In this document: positions 6,767 to 14,567 of the stretch, one piece after another
How positions within the stretch are numbered: the first letter of the stretch is position 1
Layout: every line of letters starts with the position of its first letter
NCBI RefSeq assembly: GCF_900215505.1
Contig: NZ_LT907844.1
Coordinates: forward strand, 3,736,001 to 3,800,000
Direction of reading: 5' to 3'
Source of the DNA: Cohaesibacter sp. ES.047
GTDB lineage: Bacteria; Pseudomonadota; Alphaproteobacteria; Rhizobiales; Cohaesibacteraceae
DNA: 64,000 nucleotides
The notes under the pieces: model-generated
The model's input: the letters and a program-made list of their open reading frames with translations, nothing else
Databases searched by the model: none
What the model was told of the DNA's origin: nothing
Made by a program: the position numbers and the translations under genes

Positions 6767-9283
6767 ATGACGCAGATAATAAAAGTTGCACTCGCGGGTC
6801 AACAAAACGCAGGAAAATCAACACTGTTCAACTTGTTGACCGGCGCGAGACAACATGTGGCCAACTACCCTGGTGTGACGGTCGACAAGAAGTATGGGCG
6901 CTACTCCTATGGCGGCGCGTCGGTGCTTGCTGTTGACCTGCCGGGCACCTATTCGCTGACCTCGTTTTCCCTCGAAGAAAGGGTCGCCAGAGACTATCTA
7001 ATCAAGGAGCGACCCGATGTCGCAGTCAACGTTGTGGATGCCTCCAACCTGCGCCGCTCGTTGCATCTGACCTTCCAGCTGCTGGAGATGGGGCTGAAAT
7101 CCGTTCTGGCCTTGAACATGATGGACATGGCAAAGGGGCGCGGCATCGAGATTGATGTGAAGGGTCTATCGAAGCGGCTCGGTCTGACGGTTGTCGAGAC
7201 GATCGGGAGCCGCGGCATCGGCCGAGATTCGCTTCGGAACGCGATTGAGGACGAGGCCAGTCGCCCGGCGAGGGAAATGAATGTCGTTCACTACGGATCG
7301 CTCGAGCCGATGATTGCCGACCTTGCGGTGCTTCTACGCGATTGCGCAGCGGAGTGGAACCTTCCCGAACGCTGGCTGGCGATCAAGCTGCTTGAACAGG
7401 ATCAGCAGGTTCGGGCGTTGCTCGAAGAAAGCGCCGGATTTGAATGGGCCGAGGACATCAAAGCCAAGGCCGATGAACTGTCCGAGCTTTTCTCAAGGCA
7501 GTCCGGAGGTACCAGCGCATCGGATCACATTATCACGAAGCGCGACAAGCAGGTCGCCGGTCTAATGGACGCCTATGTCATGGGCAACAACAATGGTGGT
7601 GAGAGCATTACCAACAAAATCGACCGCGTGGTGCTCCATCGCTGGTTTGCTCCGTTGGTGCTCATCCTGACCGTCTTTCTGATCTATCAGATCTCGATTG
7701 TCTGGGGCTACGAGCTAACCAACTATACATGGCCCATTCTGGCCAAGTTCCGCGAGCTGGTTGCGGGCATTTTGCCCAATGCAGGCTTTCTTGAAGACCC
7801 TTATGTCCGTGCAATGGGGCTGTGGCTGGTTGATTCCGCCAACACGCTTCTCAACTATGTGCCGATCTTCATCATACTGTTCGCACTCATCGCCATCCTC
7901 GAGGATTCGGGCTATATGGCGAGGATCGCCTTCATTCTCGACAAGGTACTACATCGCTTTGGATTGCATGGACAAAGCACCCTTCCGCTCATACTTGGTG
8001 GCGTGTTTGCCGGAGGTTGTGCCGTACCTGGCATCATGGCTACCAAGGGCATTCCGGACAACCGAGCCCGCATGGCGACCATCTTCGCCGTGCCCTTTAT
8101 GAATTGCCTTGCCAAAGTCCCTCTCTACACCCTGCTGCTCGGCATATTCTTTGTCGAAGATAAATCCCTGATGATGTTCTACATCTCGACGATGACGGTA
8201 ATCTTTGCACTGCTGGTTTCCAAGTTGCTCACGATGACCCTGCTTAAGGGGCAGGAAACCTCTCCCTTCGTCATGGAGTTACCCGCCTATCACATCCCAA
8301 CCGTTTCTGCCGTGCTCAGACGCTCAATCGAACGCACGTGGATTTACATCAAGAAAGTGGGAACCATCGTGGTCGCCGTCGCGGTCGTAGTGTTCACGCT
8401 GTTGCAGTTCCCCGGTCTGTCCAGTGAGCGTATGGCTGAATTTGAGGCTCAGGGTGCTGCGGCCATCGCCAAGTTCCAGAAGAGTGTTAAGGGAACCCAG
8501 TTCGAGGAACAGGCGAGCAATGAAAATGTCGTTGATCTAGTTAATTTTTACAATGACTACAAACGGGCCAAACTGAATGCGGGCGGGGGGGCGAGTTCGA
8601 AGGCCGTGAATGTCAGCTTTAAAGCGCAAAACCCTTCCTTCTATTCAATGGTAAAGCCACCGAAGGGGAACAAGGTCGCTAAAAAGGCAAGCAGATCTCT
8701 AAGGTCTCTCTCCAAAGCGCGCAAATCGATCCGGCGGGGCATGAAAGAGGAACGGATCAGGACTTCTTTCCTTGGTTCTATTGGCAGATCGCTCGAGCCT
8801 GTTACACAATTTGCTGGCTTCGACTGTAAGATCAATGTGGCTCTGCTGTCGTCTTTCGCCGCCCGAGAGAGCTCTGTTGCCACACTTGGCGTTCTATTCC
8901 AGCAGGACGAGGACCAAAATGCCACCCTAGAAGAGCGCATGGGCTCTGAGACACAAGCAGCAGGTGCGACTGCTTTGCTTGCCGTGTCGATGATCCTGTT
9001 CTTTGCGCTCTATCCGCCTTGCCTTGCCACAACGGTGATGGTCAAGGTTCAGACCGGATCCTACAAGTGGATGGTTTTCTCGATCCTGTTCCCGACAGCT
9101 CTTGGCCTTGCTGTTTCAAGTCTGGTCTACACCTTGGGCAATCTGTTTGAACTGACGGGCATTCAAATGATGTCGATCGTCTATTTCTCGGCCCTTGCCT
9201 TGTTGATTGTCGTTGGACTGGCTAGTGGACGGCACGAGAGGCCAGTCTCATTTGGCACGCTCATCAGTTCGCGGGAGGACTAA
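6767..9283 (+). CDS. feoB: Ferrous iron transporter FeoB
   Basis: An 838-residue GTPase-coupled Fe2+ permease. The N-terminal G domain shows G1 GQQNAGKST (11-19), G2 around YPGVTVD (34-40), G3 DLPG (57-60) and G4 NMMD (117-120), followed by the helical spacer. The membrane part holds the two Gate regions, the first around GGVFAGGCAVPGIMATKG. A long basic, hydrophilic insert (about residues 550-690) lies between membrane segments, followed by SSFAARESSVATLGVLF. Length and insert resemble the larger FeoB subtype. The start is fixed by homology, but the IS630 insertion has removed its natural ribosome site. Confidence 0.93.
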   Translation: MTQIIKVALAGQQNAGKSTLFNLLTGARQHVANYPGVTVDKKYGRYSYGGASVLAVDLPGTYSLTSFSLEERVARDYLIKERPDVAVNVVDASNLRRSLHLTFQLLEMGLKSVLALNMMDMAKGRGIEIDVKGLSKRLGLTVVETIGSRGIGRDSLRNAIEDEASRPAREMNVVHYGSLEPMIADLAVLLRDCAAEWNLPERWLAIKLLEQDQQVRALLEESAGFEWAEDIKAKADELSELFSRQSGGTSASDHIITKRDKQVAGLMDAYVMGNNNGGESITNKIDRVVLHRWFAPLVLILTVFLIYQISIVWGYELTNYTWPILAKFRELVAGILPNAGFLEDPYVRAMGLWLVDSANTLLNYVPIFIILFALIAILEDSGYMARIAFILDKVLHRFGLHGQSTLPLILGGVFAGGCAVPGIMATKGIPDNRARMATIFAVPFMNCLAKVPLYTLLLGIFFVEDKSLMMFYISTMTVIFALLVSKLLTMTLLKGQETSPFVMELPAYHIPTVSAVLRRSIERTWIYIKKVGTIVVAVAVVVFTLLQFPGLSSERMAEFEAQGAAAIAKFQKSVKGTQFEEQASNENVVDLVNFYNDYKRAKLNAGGGASSKAVNVSFKAQNPSFYSMVKPPKGNKVAKKASRSLRSLSKARKSIRRGMKEERIRTSFLGSIGRSLEPVTQFAGFDCKINVALLSSFAARESSVATLGVLFQQDEDQNATLEERMGSETQAAGATALLAVSMILFFALYPPCLATTVMVKVQTGSYKWMVFSILFPTALGLAVSSLVYTLGNLFELTGIQMMSIVYFSALALLIVVGLASGRHERPVSFGTLISSRED

Positions 9284-9285
9284 CT

Positions 9286-9555
9286 ATGGATCCCACTCAA
9301 AATCAGTCTACCACATCTGTGTTTGACGCCGCAGGTTCGGGCTTTCTGGATCTTGCCTTGCTCGGGTTGGTCGTAGCCGCAGCGCTTGGCTATCTCTATA
9401 TCAAGCTCTGGCGCGGCAGGGGAGCCTGCTCTTCATGCCCGACAGGAGGGCCGGGCTGCTCGGGTTGTAGCACAAGCAATTTCGAATTTGACAGTGAAAC
9501 CCCTCTGGACCCACCTTTCGGAGGTCAAGATGCTCCAAAGCGAAACGGCGATTGA
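9286..9555 (+). CDS. FeoB-associated Cys-rich membrane protein
   Basis: An 89-residue protein with one membrane helix (about residues 19-40) followed by a Cys cluster, CSSCPTGGPGCSGC (about 49-62), and an acidic tail. The arrangement helix plus CxxC...CxxC is typical of FeoB-associated Cys-rich proteins (PF12669-like) thought to assist iron transfer. It starts 2 bases after the feoB stop. A related gene without feo neighbours lies at 35185-35436. Its 3' end overlaps the start of an ABC ATPase remnant. Confidence 0.8.
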   Translation: MDPTQNQSTTSVFDAAGSGFLDLALLGLVVAAALGYLYIKLWRGRGACSSCPTGGPGCSGCSTSNFEFDSETPLDPPFGGQDAPKRNGD

Positions 9556-9634
9556 AGTCAAAGGCCTCTGCCACAGATATGGCGAGCGTACGATCTATAG
9601 CGATCTCAACTTCACCGCCCCCAAAGGGCGGTAG
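9530..9634 (+). pseudogene. N-terminal stub of an ABC transporter ATPase
   Basis: An ATG at 9530 overlaps the end of the Cys-rich gene and reads 34 residues including IEVKGLCHRYGERTIYSDL. This is the standard start of an ABC ATPase up to just before Walker A, and then TAG. In the +2 frame the next bases read ALWGKNG, close to the first half of a Walker A motif, after which similarity stops near 9657. It therefore looks like a frameshifted and truncated gene. A cobalamin riboswitch begins about 90 bases later, suggesting a deletion junction. Confidence 0.6.
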
Positions 9635-9744
9635 GAGCACTTTGGGGCAAGAATGGCTTGATTTTCGGAAACACTTCGTTCCTTTTCCTCTTTTCCACAT
9701 CAAGTGAGATTTCCTGCTTGCTATAGCACATCGGTGAGACCAAC

Positions 9745-9992
9745 ATAGCAGCGATGGTTTCCGATCGGCTGAAATGCCATTGGGATGAAAAGGGAACACG
9801 GTGAGGAATAGCCAAAAGGCGCCAACTCCGTGACTGCCCCCGCAACTGTAAGCGGCGAGTGAGAATCGATACGCCACTGGGATTTGGAGAAATCCGAAGT
9901 CATCCTGGGAAGGTCGATTGAGCAATGACCCGCAAGTCAGGAGACCTGCCATCTTTCTATCAACGTAACCCGGACGGGGTGTTCCGGAAGGT
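9745..9992 (+). promoter_or_regulatory. Cobalamin riboswitch 2
   Basis: A complete-looking cobalamin riboswitch. The conserved GCCCCCGCAACTGTAAGCGG lies at about 9836-9855, CGCCACTGG near 9872, and the B12 box AGTCAGGAGACCTGCC at 9935-9950. A P13 hairpin CCGGA-CGGGGTG-TTCCGG lies at about 9970-9987. The ATG at 10001 begins about 13 bases after that hairpin, with AAGG overlapping its 3' side, so ligand binding probably blocks ribosome access to the DUF1636 gene directly. Confidence 0.93.
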
Positions 9993-10000
9993 GACTGAAT

Positions 10001-10480
10001 ATGCTCGATTTGGCCATTGCCAACTATCTAAACAGTCGTCCTTTTCCCCGCAACTCAGCGGAGGAGAGCTTGGACGTCACTGCTTCACATCAGATCTCGT
10101 TATGCACCACATGTCAGCGCACGCAAGGCGCTTGCACGGCAGGCTATGGGCTTGTTGAGGCACTGAGCACGGCTATTCACAGAGCTCGACCGATGATTGA
10201 GGACGCGTTCGAGATCTCTGGATATTCGGACCTGCCCCAATGTCCAGAAAAGTGTCTCGTCGGATGGCTCGCCACCCGCAATCATATCTATCTGTTTGGC
10301 GATGTCACCGAGAATCAGGACCTCGGTGTTCTTGTCGAGCTGGCGCAGTCAATAGTTGCGCCCGGTAGCGGCTGGAGCAAGTCGAGCTCCGCGCGGAAGT
10401 CGAACATCGACAAGCCTGTTCTGGTGCCCGCCGCCATATACGTCATCGAACTCAATGAAGAAAAGAGCAAAGCGGCATGA
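10001..10480 (+). CDS. DUF1636-like Cys-containing protein, B12-controlled
   Basis: A 159-residue protein with CTTCQRTQGAC (Cys 35, 38, 45) and CPEKC (81, 85), followed by a GWLATRNHIYLFGDV segment. This is the layout of the DUF1636 family of predicted metal-binding proteins, found in B12-regulated operons of alphaproteobacteria. The N-terminal 30 residues are not typical and may not be conserved. It is under direct cobalamin riboswitch control, and its stop overlaps a small frame (ATGA). A role in cobalt or corrinoid handling is inferred from context. Confidence 0.65.
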   Translation: MLDLAIANYLNSRPFPRNSAEESLDVTASHQISLCTTCQRTQGACTAGYGLVEALSTAIHRARPMIEDAFEISGYSDLPQCPEKCLVGWLATRNHIYLFGDVTENQDLGVLVELAQSIVAPGSGWSKSSSARKSNIDKPVLVPAAIYVIELNEEKSKAA

Positions 10481-10611
10481 GAGCTGCGCAATTCAAAATG
10501 CTGGCGACCGCTTCTGCTATCTCTGCCCTGAAGAAAGCCGACGTCCTCACACGGGACGCTCAAGGAACCACTCCAACGCCGTTCAAGGCGCACAGGAGTT
10601 ACCGAGGATGA
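10477..10611 (+). CDS. Small overlapping ORF, unrecognised
   Basis: A 44-residue frame whose ATG overlaps the DUF1636 stop (ATGA) and whose own stop overlaps the ATG of the next frame (ATGA). The double coupling suggests it descends from a translated operon gene, but the sequence (rich in Ala, Thr, Lys, Arg) matches nothing I recognise. It may be a gene shortened by deletion. Confidence 0.3.
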   Translation: MRAAQFKMLATASAISALKKADVLTRDAQGTTPTPFKAHRSYRG

Positions 10612-10760
10612 CCGGAACAGCCAATTTTTCGGCCTTAGTCAGAAGGTCGACCATCCTTTCCTATCTCAAAGCTCATCTTGAGACTGGTCTGGTGCTTTTG
10701 GCTGTTTCGGTCTCACTTGCGATCAGAGTCGGAGCCGTACCCATTCCGCAAACGGGGTAG
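10608..10760 (+). pseudogene. N-terminal stub of a FecCD-type permease
   Basis: Fifty residues ending LETGLVLLAVSVSLAIRVGA then VPIPQTG and stop. The run of hydrophobic residues followed by GAVPIP is the normal first membrane segment of FecCD/BtuC permeases, which are usually about 330-370 residues. The gene stops right after this motif, so it is truncated. It overlaps the previous frame by ATGA. Together with the riboswitch and DUF1636 gene it looks like the remains of a second B12-controlled importer operon. Confidence 0.55.
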
Positions 10761-10835
10761 GGGTCCTTTCTCAACAAAGGATCTTCCGACCTGATCGCTT
10801 CTTTTCTCACGTTGAAGCCAGCTAAAAGGCTCCGT

Positions 10836-11582
10836 TCATTTCAGTGTCTGCTTTTTGCCATTCGTTGGATAGCTGAGATCATCTATCGGCGCTCCATTCT
10901 GGATGTGGTTGTCGAGAATTTCGTCGATATCCTTCTCGTCCACTCCGCCATAGACAGTGCCCTCTGGCCAGACCTGAACGACAGGAGCAAGACTGCACGG
11001 GCCGAGGCAGCTGGTTTTGCAACTCATCATGCCAGCGCCGCTGTCCCTCAGCTTCAAACGGTCCTGTTCGGATCGCAGATGACTGTAGAGGACGCTCGCT
11101 CCAGCGTCATTGCAGGCTCCCCCCATACAGACCAGCAGACGATATTTCTGATCGGGCACAACGGTTCCCTTTGGCACCTTAACACGCTCCTGAACAATGT
11201 CGCTTTCATCCGCCGCAAAGGTCAGCGCCTCGATCATGTCGCAGAGCCGGTCAGTTTCCCCGATGGGAGGATGCGCGATCCTGATGCGCGGGAAAAATGC
11301 ATCGCCGCGCTGTTCGATCCAGCGATGAACCGATTTTCTGATCCAAGCAGGAAAGGCTGGCTCCATCGGAAAGATCAGCGAGACGATGATAACTTCGGGC
11401 ACCTTGAGATCGGCAAGTTCGCCGAGGCGGGCGCGCAGCGACGGTGTTCCAAGTTCCTGCAAGGCATATGTTGTCGTGTAGTGAGGATTTCTTGCAGAGA
11501 TCGCCTCACACAATCCTTGCAATTCCTCTCTGGGTTTGGCAGCCATGGCCGCCTTGGCCAGCAATAGAATGTAAGGTTTCAT
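10836..11582 (-). CDS. CbiX-like domain fused to a thioredoxin-like [2Fe-2S] ferredoxin
   Basis: A 248-residue protein. Residues 1-130 resemble the CbiX/SirB chelatase fold. Residues 145-230 form a thioredoxin-like ferredoxin with C152-x4-C157 and C188/C192-x3-C196 (SCKTSCLGPCSLAP), which should hold a 2Fe-2S cluster. CbiX proteins normally use two His to bind metal, in a GHGS motif near residue 10 and a PGVH motif near 75. Here these places read LAKAAMAAK and FPMEPAFPAW, so the usual ligands are missing. Its start overlaps the FecE-type ATPase stop by ATGA, making it the last gene of the B12-controlled importer operon. Confidence 0.75.
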   Translation of the reverse strand: MKPYILLLAKAAMAAKPREELQGLCEAISARNPHYTTTYALQELGTPSLRARLGELADLKVPEVIIVSLIFPMEPAFPAWIRKSVHRWIEQRGDAFFPRIRIAHPPIGETDRLCDMIEALTFAADESDIVQERVKVPKGTVVPDQKYRLLVCMGGACNDAGASVLYSHLRSEQDRLKLRDSGAGMMSCKTSCLGPCSLAPVVQVWPEGTVYGGVDEKDIDEILDNHIQNGAPIDDLSYPTNGKKQTLK

Positions 11583-12352
11583 CGCACATCTCCGCTTTCG
11601 ATTGGCAACACATAAGGGTAGGACTGAACTTCGCCTACGAGGGCCTCGACCTGATAGGCATGATAGATATGATCGGCTGTGAGAACGTGCTGCCAGTCTC
11701 CGCGCGCACGAATGCGCCCCTCAGCCAGAAGAACCAACCGTGAGCAATAGCGGGCGGCAAGGGAAAGATCATGAACCGCGATGATGATGGTCATGTCCGT
11801 CTCGGTCGCAAGCGTCCGGATCAAGGCCATCGTTTCCATCTGATATTTGAGATCGAGTGCCGAGGTGGGCTCATCGAGCAGCAGAAGCTGAGGCTCCTGC
11901 ACTAGGGCCCGTGCGATGGCAACTCGCTGGCGTTCACCTCCGGATAGGTTTGAAACCTCAGAGAATGCATGATGGGCCATGTTGACCCGCTCAAGGGCAG
12001 CAATCACCATGTCGCGATCACGCGCTCCCAAAGCACCGTTCAGGTGCGGTGTCCGTCCGAGCTGAACCAGATCGACCACCGATAGCGCCACATCATCCGG
12101 GATATGCTGAGGCACATAGGCCACATGGCGGGCATACGCGCGGCGTGGATAGGTGTCGATTGCCTTCCCGTCCACTTCGATGCTGCCGCTGTCCGACGTA
12201 GCAAGCCGCGCAAGACACCTGAGAAGCGTGCTCTTGCCAGCACCATTGGCCCCGAGCAGACCGACGCATTCTCCCTTCTCCACGGCGAGGGAAATGTCGT
12301 CAAGGATGGTGCGTTTGCCATAGCAAAGAGATAGGTTTTCAATACGGATCAT
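11579..12352 (-). CDS. ABC transporter ATPase, FecE/BtuD type
   Basis: A 257-residue ATPase with Walker A GANGAGKST near residue 33, the LSGGERQRVAIAR signature, Walker B LLLLDEPTSALD and the H-loop in IIIAVHDLSLAARYC. It belongs to the metal-chelate/B12 import class. It overlaps both the upstream permease and the downstream CbiX-ferredoxin gene by ATGA, so all are translated in tight coupling. It powers the permease at 12349-13473. Confidence 0.9.
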   Translation of the reverse strand: MIRIENLSLCYGKRTILDDISLAVEKGECVGLLGANGAGKSTLLRCLARLATSDSGSIEVDGKAIDTYPRRAYARHVAYVPQHIPDDVALSVVDLVQLGRTPHLNGALGARDRDMVIAALERVNMAHHAFSEVSNLSGGERQRVAIARALVQEPQLLLLDEPTSALDLKYQMETMALIRTLATETDMTIIIAVHDLSLAARYCSRLVLLAEGRIRARGDWQHVLTADHIYHAYQVEALVGEVQSYPYVLPIESGDVR

Positions 12353-13473
12353 TGCATGGCCCTCCGGCGTTGTCTCAAGATCAGATGCACGAAGAGCGGA
12401 ACGCCCACATAGGCAACGACTATGCCGACAGGAATGACTGCAGGTGAGAAAAGGGATCGGCCGATCGTATCGGCGACCAGCAACAGGACGGCGCCCACGA
12501 TCATTGAGAACGGCACCAGCCAGCGGTGATCATTGCCGATCAACATGCGCGCGATATGGGGCGAGACCAGCCCGATGAAGCCGATCACCCCGGTGAAGGC
12601 GATGATACAGGCTGTGACGAGCACCGATAGGAGCGCCGTCACCAGCCGGATCGACTTGAGATCATAGCCAAGGGAAGCAGCCGTTTCTTCTCCCGCAGCC
12701 ATGGCGTTGAGTGCCCACGCCATACGCCAAAACACAGGAGCCGCAATGGCGAGCATGACCGCAGAGAAGCCAACTTCCTCCCAACCGGCAGCATTGAGCG
12801 AGCCGAATGTCCAGTGGACGATGGCAGCCAGTTGCTCCTGCGTGGCAACAAATTGCAGGGTCGCGGTGAAGGCGCTGAACAGATAGGTTAGCCCGATGCC
12901 TGCGAGAATGATTGTCGTGGCCGAAATGCCACTAAATCCTGCGATTCCAAGGACAATCCCAGCGCAAATGAGAGAAGACGCGAAGGCCCCTCCAACAATC
13001 ATATAGGTGCCGACGTGGGGCAACTGCAGCGCTCCGAACAGGATAGCCAATGCCGCCCCAAAGGCCGCTGCCGGGGACAATCCGACGGTAAAGGGGCTGA
13101 CGAGCGGATTGCGCGTGATCCCCTGCATCATGACGCCCGCGACGGACAGACCCGCTCCACCAACGATGGCCATAACTATGCGCGGCAGGCGCAATTGCAA
13201 CACGACCTTCTCCTGTAGAACGGAGACCTCGGCAATAAGATTGTCAGGCAAAACAGGTCCCAGAAGAATCTGAAAGGCTTCAGCCAGCGAAATGTCATTG
13301 GCACCAAGGGAAACCGCAAAAACAGAGAGCAGCACCAACAACACCAGCCCCACAAGACAGGTCAGCGAGGCACGAACGGTCCGGCGAGCATAAGCCCGCC
13401 GGATGGTTGCCGATTGATCACTGGATGACGAACCGGACAGAGCGACCTCCGATGGAGGGAAGACCCTGTTCAT
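12349..13473 (-). CDS. ABC transporter permease, FecCD/BtuC type
   Basis: A 374-residue inner-membrane permease with a roughly 35-residue cytoplasmic N-terminal extension, then about ten membrane segments. Family motifs include GLSVAGVMMQGITRNPLVSP and GVIGFIGLVSPHIARMLIG, the latter being the FecCD coupling region. ATG 13473 overlaps the stop of the upstream binding protein gene by one base. Regulation by the cobalamin riboswitch upstream of the operon points to corrinoid or cobalt-chelate import. Confidence 0.9.
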   Translation of the reverse strand: MNRVFPPSEVALSGSSSSDQSATIRRAYARRTVRASLTCLVGLVLLVLLSVFAVSLGANDISLAEAFQILLGPVLPDNLIAEVSVLQEKVVLQLRLPRIVMAIVGGAGLSVAGVMMQGITRNPLVSPFTVGLSPAAAFGAALAILFGALQLPHVGTYMIVGGAFASSLICAGIVLGIAGFSGISATTIILAGIGLTYLFSAFTATLQFVATQEQLAAIVHWTFGSLNAAGWEEVGFSAVMLAIAAPVFWRMAWALNAMAAGEETAASLGYDLKSIRLVTALLSVLVTACIIAFTGVIGFIGLVSPHIARMLIGNDHRWLVPFSMIVGAVLLLVADTIGRSLFSPAVIPVGIVVAYVGVPLFVHLILRQRRRAMQ

Positions 13474-14528
13474 CACTGTCCCGCTTCCAGTTCAGAGATC
13501 TTGGTCCAGTAGCGTCCCGGATAGGTCACACCCTGAAAGTCCTCCAGCCAAGTTTTCATGACTGCATCGGGATCAATGTCTTCGAAGCGATCCGGATAGA
13601 GCCACTTGGCAATCGACAAGGCGCCGATCATCTTGGAGCAGCCACCTGCCAGATAATAGTTCATGTGGTAAACCTCGCCATTCTTCACCGCTGGCACTTC
13701 GTCAAAGCCCGGACGGGCCTCTAATTCTTCAAAGAAGGCTTTGGTGAAGCTTTGCGGGTGGAGTGGATAGGAGCCGAGCTGCAATTTGACGATCATGTCA
13801 GGCTGCGCCTTAAGGATCGCTTCGGGGTCCACTTCGTGATTGTGAACGCTGCCGCGCTCCTTGGGCTGGGTATCGATGTCGACATCCTCAAAGATGTTGC
13901 GCCCGCCAGCGGCTTCGATCATGTCGTGCCAGCCGGAGCCACGCAGCACTGAGCGATACGGCGTCTTTTCTTCGAGATAGACGTCCTTGCGCTCCACACC
14001 TTCTAGCCGCTCTTTGAGTAGAGCCATGTTGCCAGTGTAGAACTCGTTGAGCCGGGCCGCCTTTTCCTCAGCGTCGAACATTTTGCCGAAAGAGGTAATG
14101 TTGGAGACATGCTTCAGCACGTCCCACCCGGTGAGAACAACAACGGGGATGTCGAATGGCTCAAGCGTCTTGATGGCTTCCTGCCAGCTGCCGTTGCGCG
14201 GAAAAATGACCACGTCCGGTTCTTGCGCAATGATGGCCTCATAGTTGGGCTCTCTCTGCCCTTCACCGACCAGCATCCCCTCCTTTAGGTTGGGCCAGTA
14301 GGTCGGATCGCGGGTTACCCAGCTGTCGACGCCGACGATCACGTCCATGCCAGCCACAGCACGAATGAACTCAGCATTGTAACGGTTGAAGACGACCGCG
14401 CGTTTCAGTGGTTTGTCGAAGATAATCGTCCGACCGCTGTCATCGGTGATTTCGATCGGGGCCGCGATGGCAGCCAACGACCAGAGTGTTACGATTGCTG
14501 CTGCGAGCAGCCGAAAGAGGTGTTTCAT
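13473..14528 (-). CDS. Periplasmic binding protein, BtuF/FepB type (copy 2)
   Basis: A 351-residue class III binding protein with a signal peptide ending AAIAAP and the two-lobe Peripla_BP_2 fold. It shares with the neighbour at 14568 a series of motifs, such as REPNYEAIIAQEPDVVIFPR and GSGWHDMI, and a common C-terminal pattern KWLYPDRFEDIDPD, so the two arose by duplication. It lies directly before the permease with a one-base overlap. The start at 14528 is chosen over 14540 for the compact signal peptide. The ligand is probably a corrinoid or metal chelate, given the riboswitch. Confidence 0.85.
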   Translation of the reverse strand: MKHLFRLLAAAIVTLWSLAAIAAPIEITDDSGRTIIFDKPLKRAVVFNRYNAEFIRAVAGMDVIVGVDSWVTRDPTYWPNLKEGMLVGEGQREPNYEAIIAQEPDVVIFPRNGSWQEAIKTLEPFDIPVVVLTGWDVLKHVSNITSFGKMFDAEEKAARLNEFYTGNMALLKERLEGVERKDVYLEEKTPYRSVLRGSGWHDMIEAAGGRNIFEDVDIDTQPKERGSVHNHEVDPEAILKAQPDMIVKLQLGSYPLHPQSFTKAFFEELEARPGFDEVPAVKNGEVYHMNYYLAGGCSKMIGALSIAKWLYPDRFEDIDPDAVMKTWLEDFQGVTYPGRYWTKISELEAGQ

Positions 14529-14567
14529 ATGATCTCTCATGTTTCTGGGAGTGGGTTGGATGAAAAT

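Noticed and set aside
10812-11567. Plus-strand open frame of 251 codons
   Set aside because: Antisense to the CbiX-ferredoxin gene, which is ATGA-coupled to its operon and has conserved Cys motifs.
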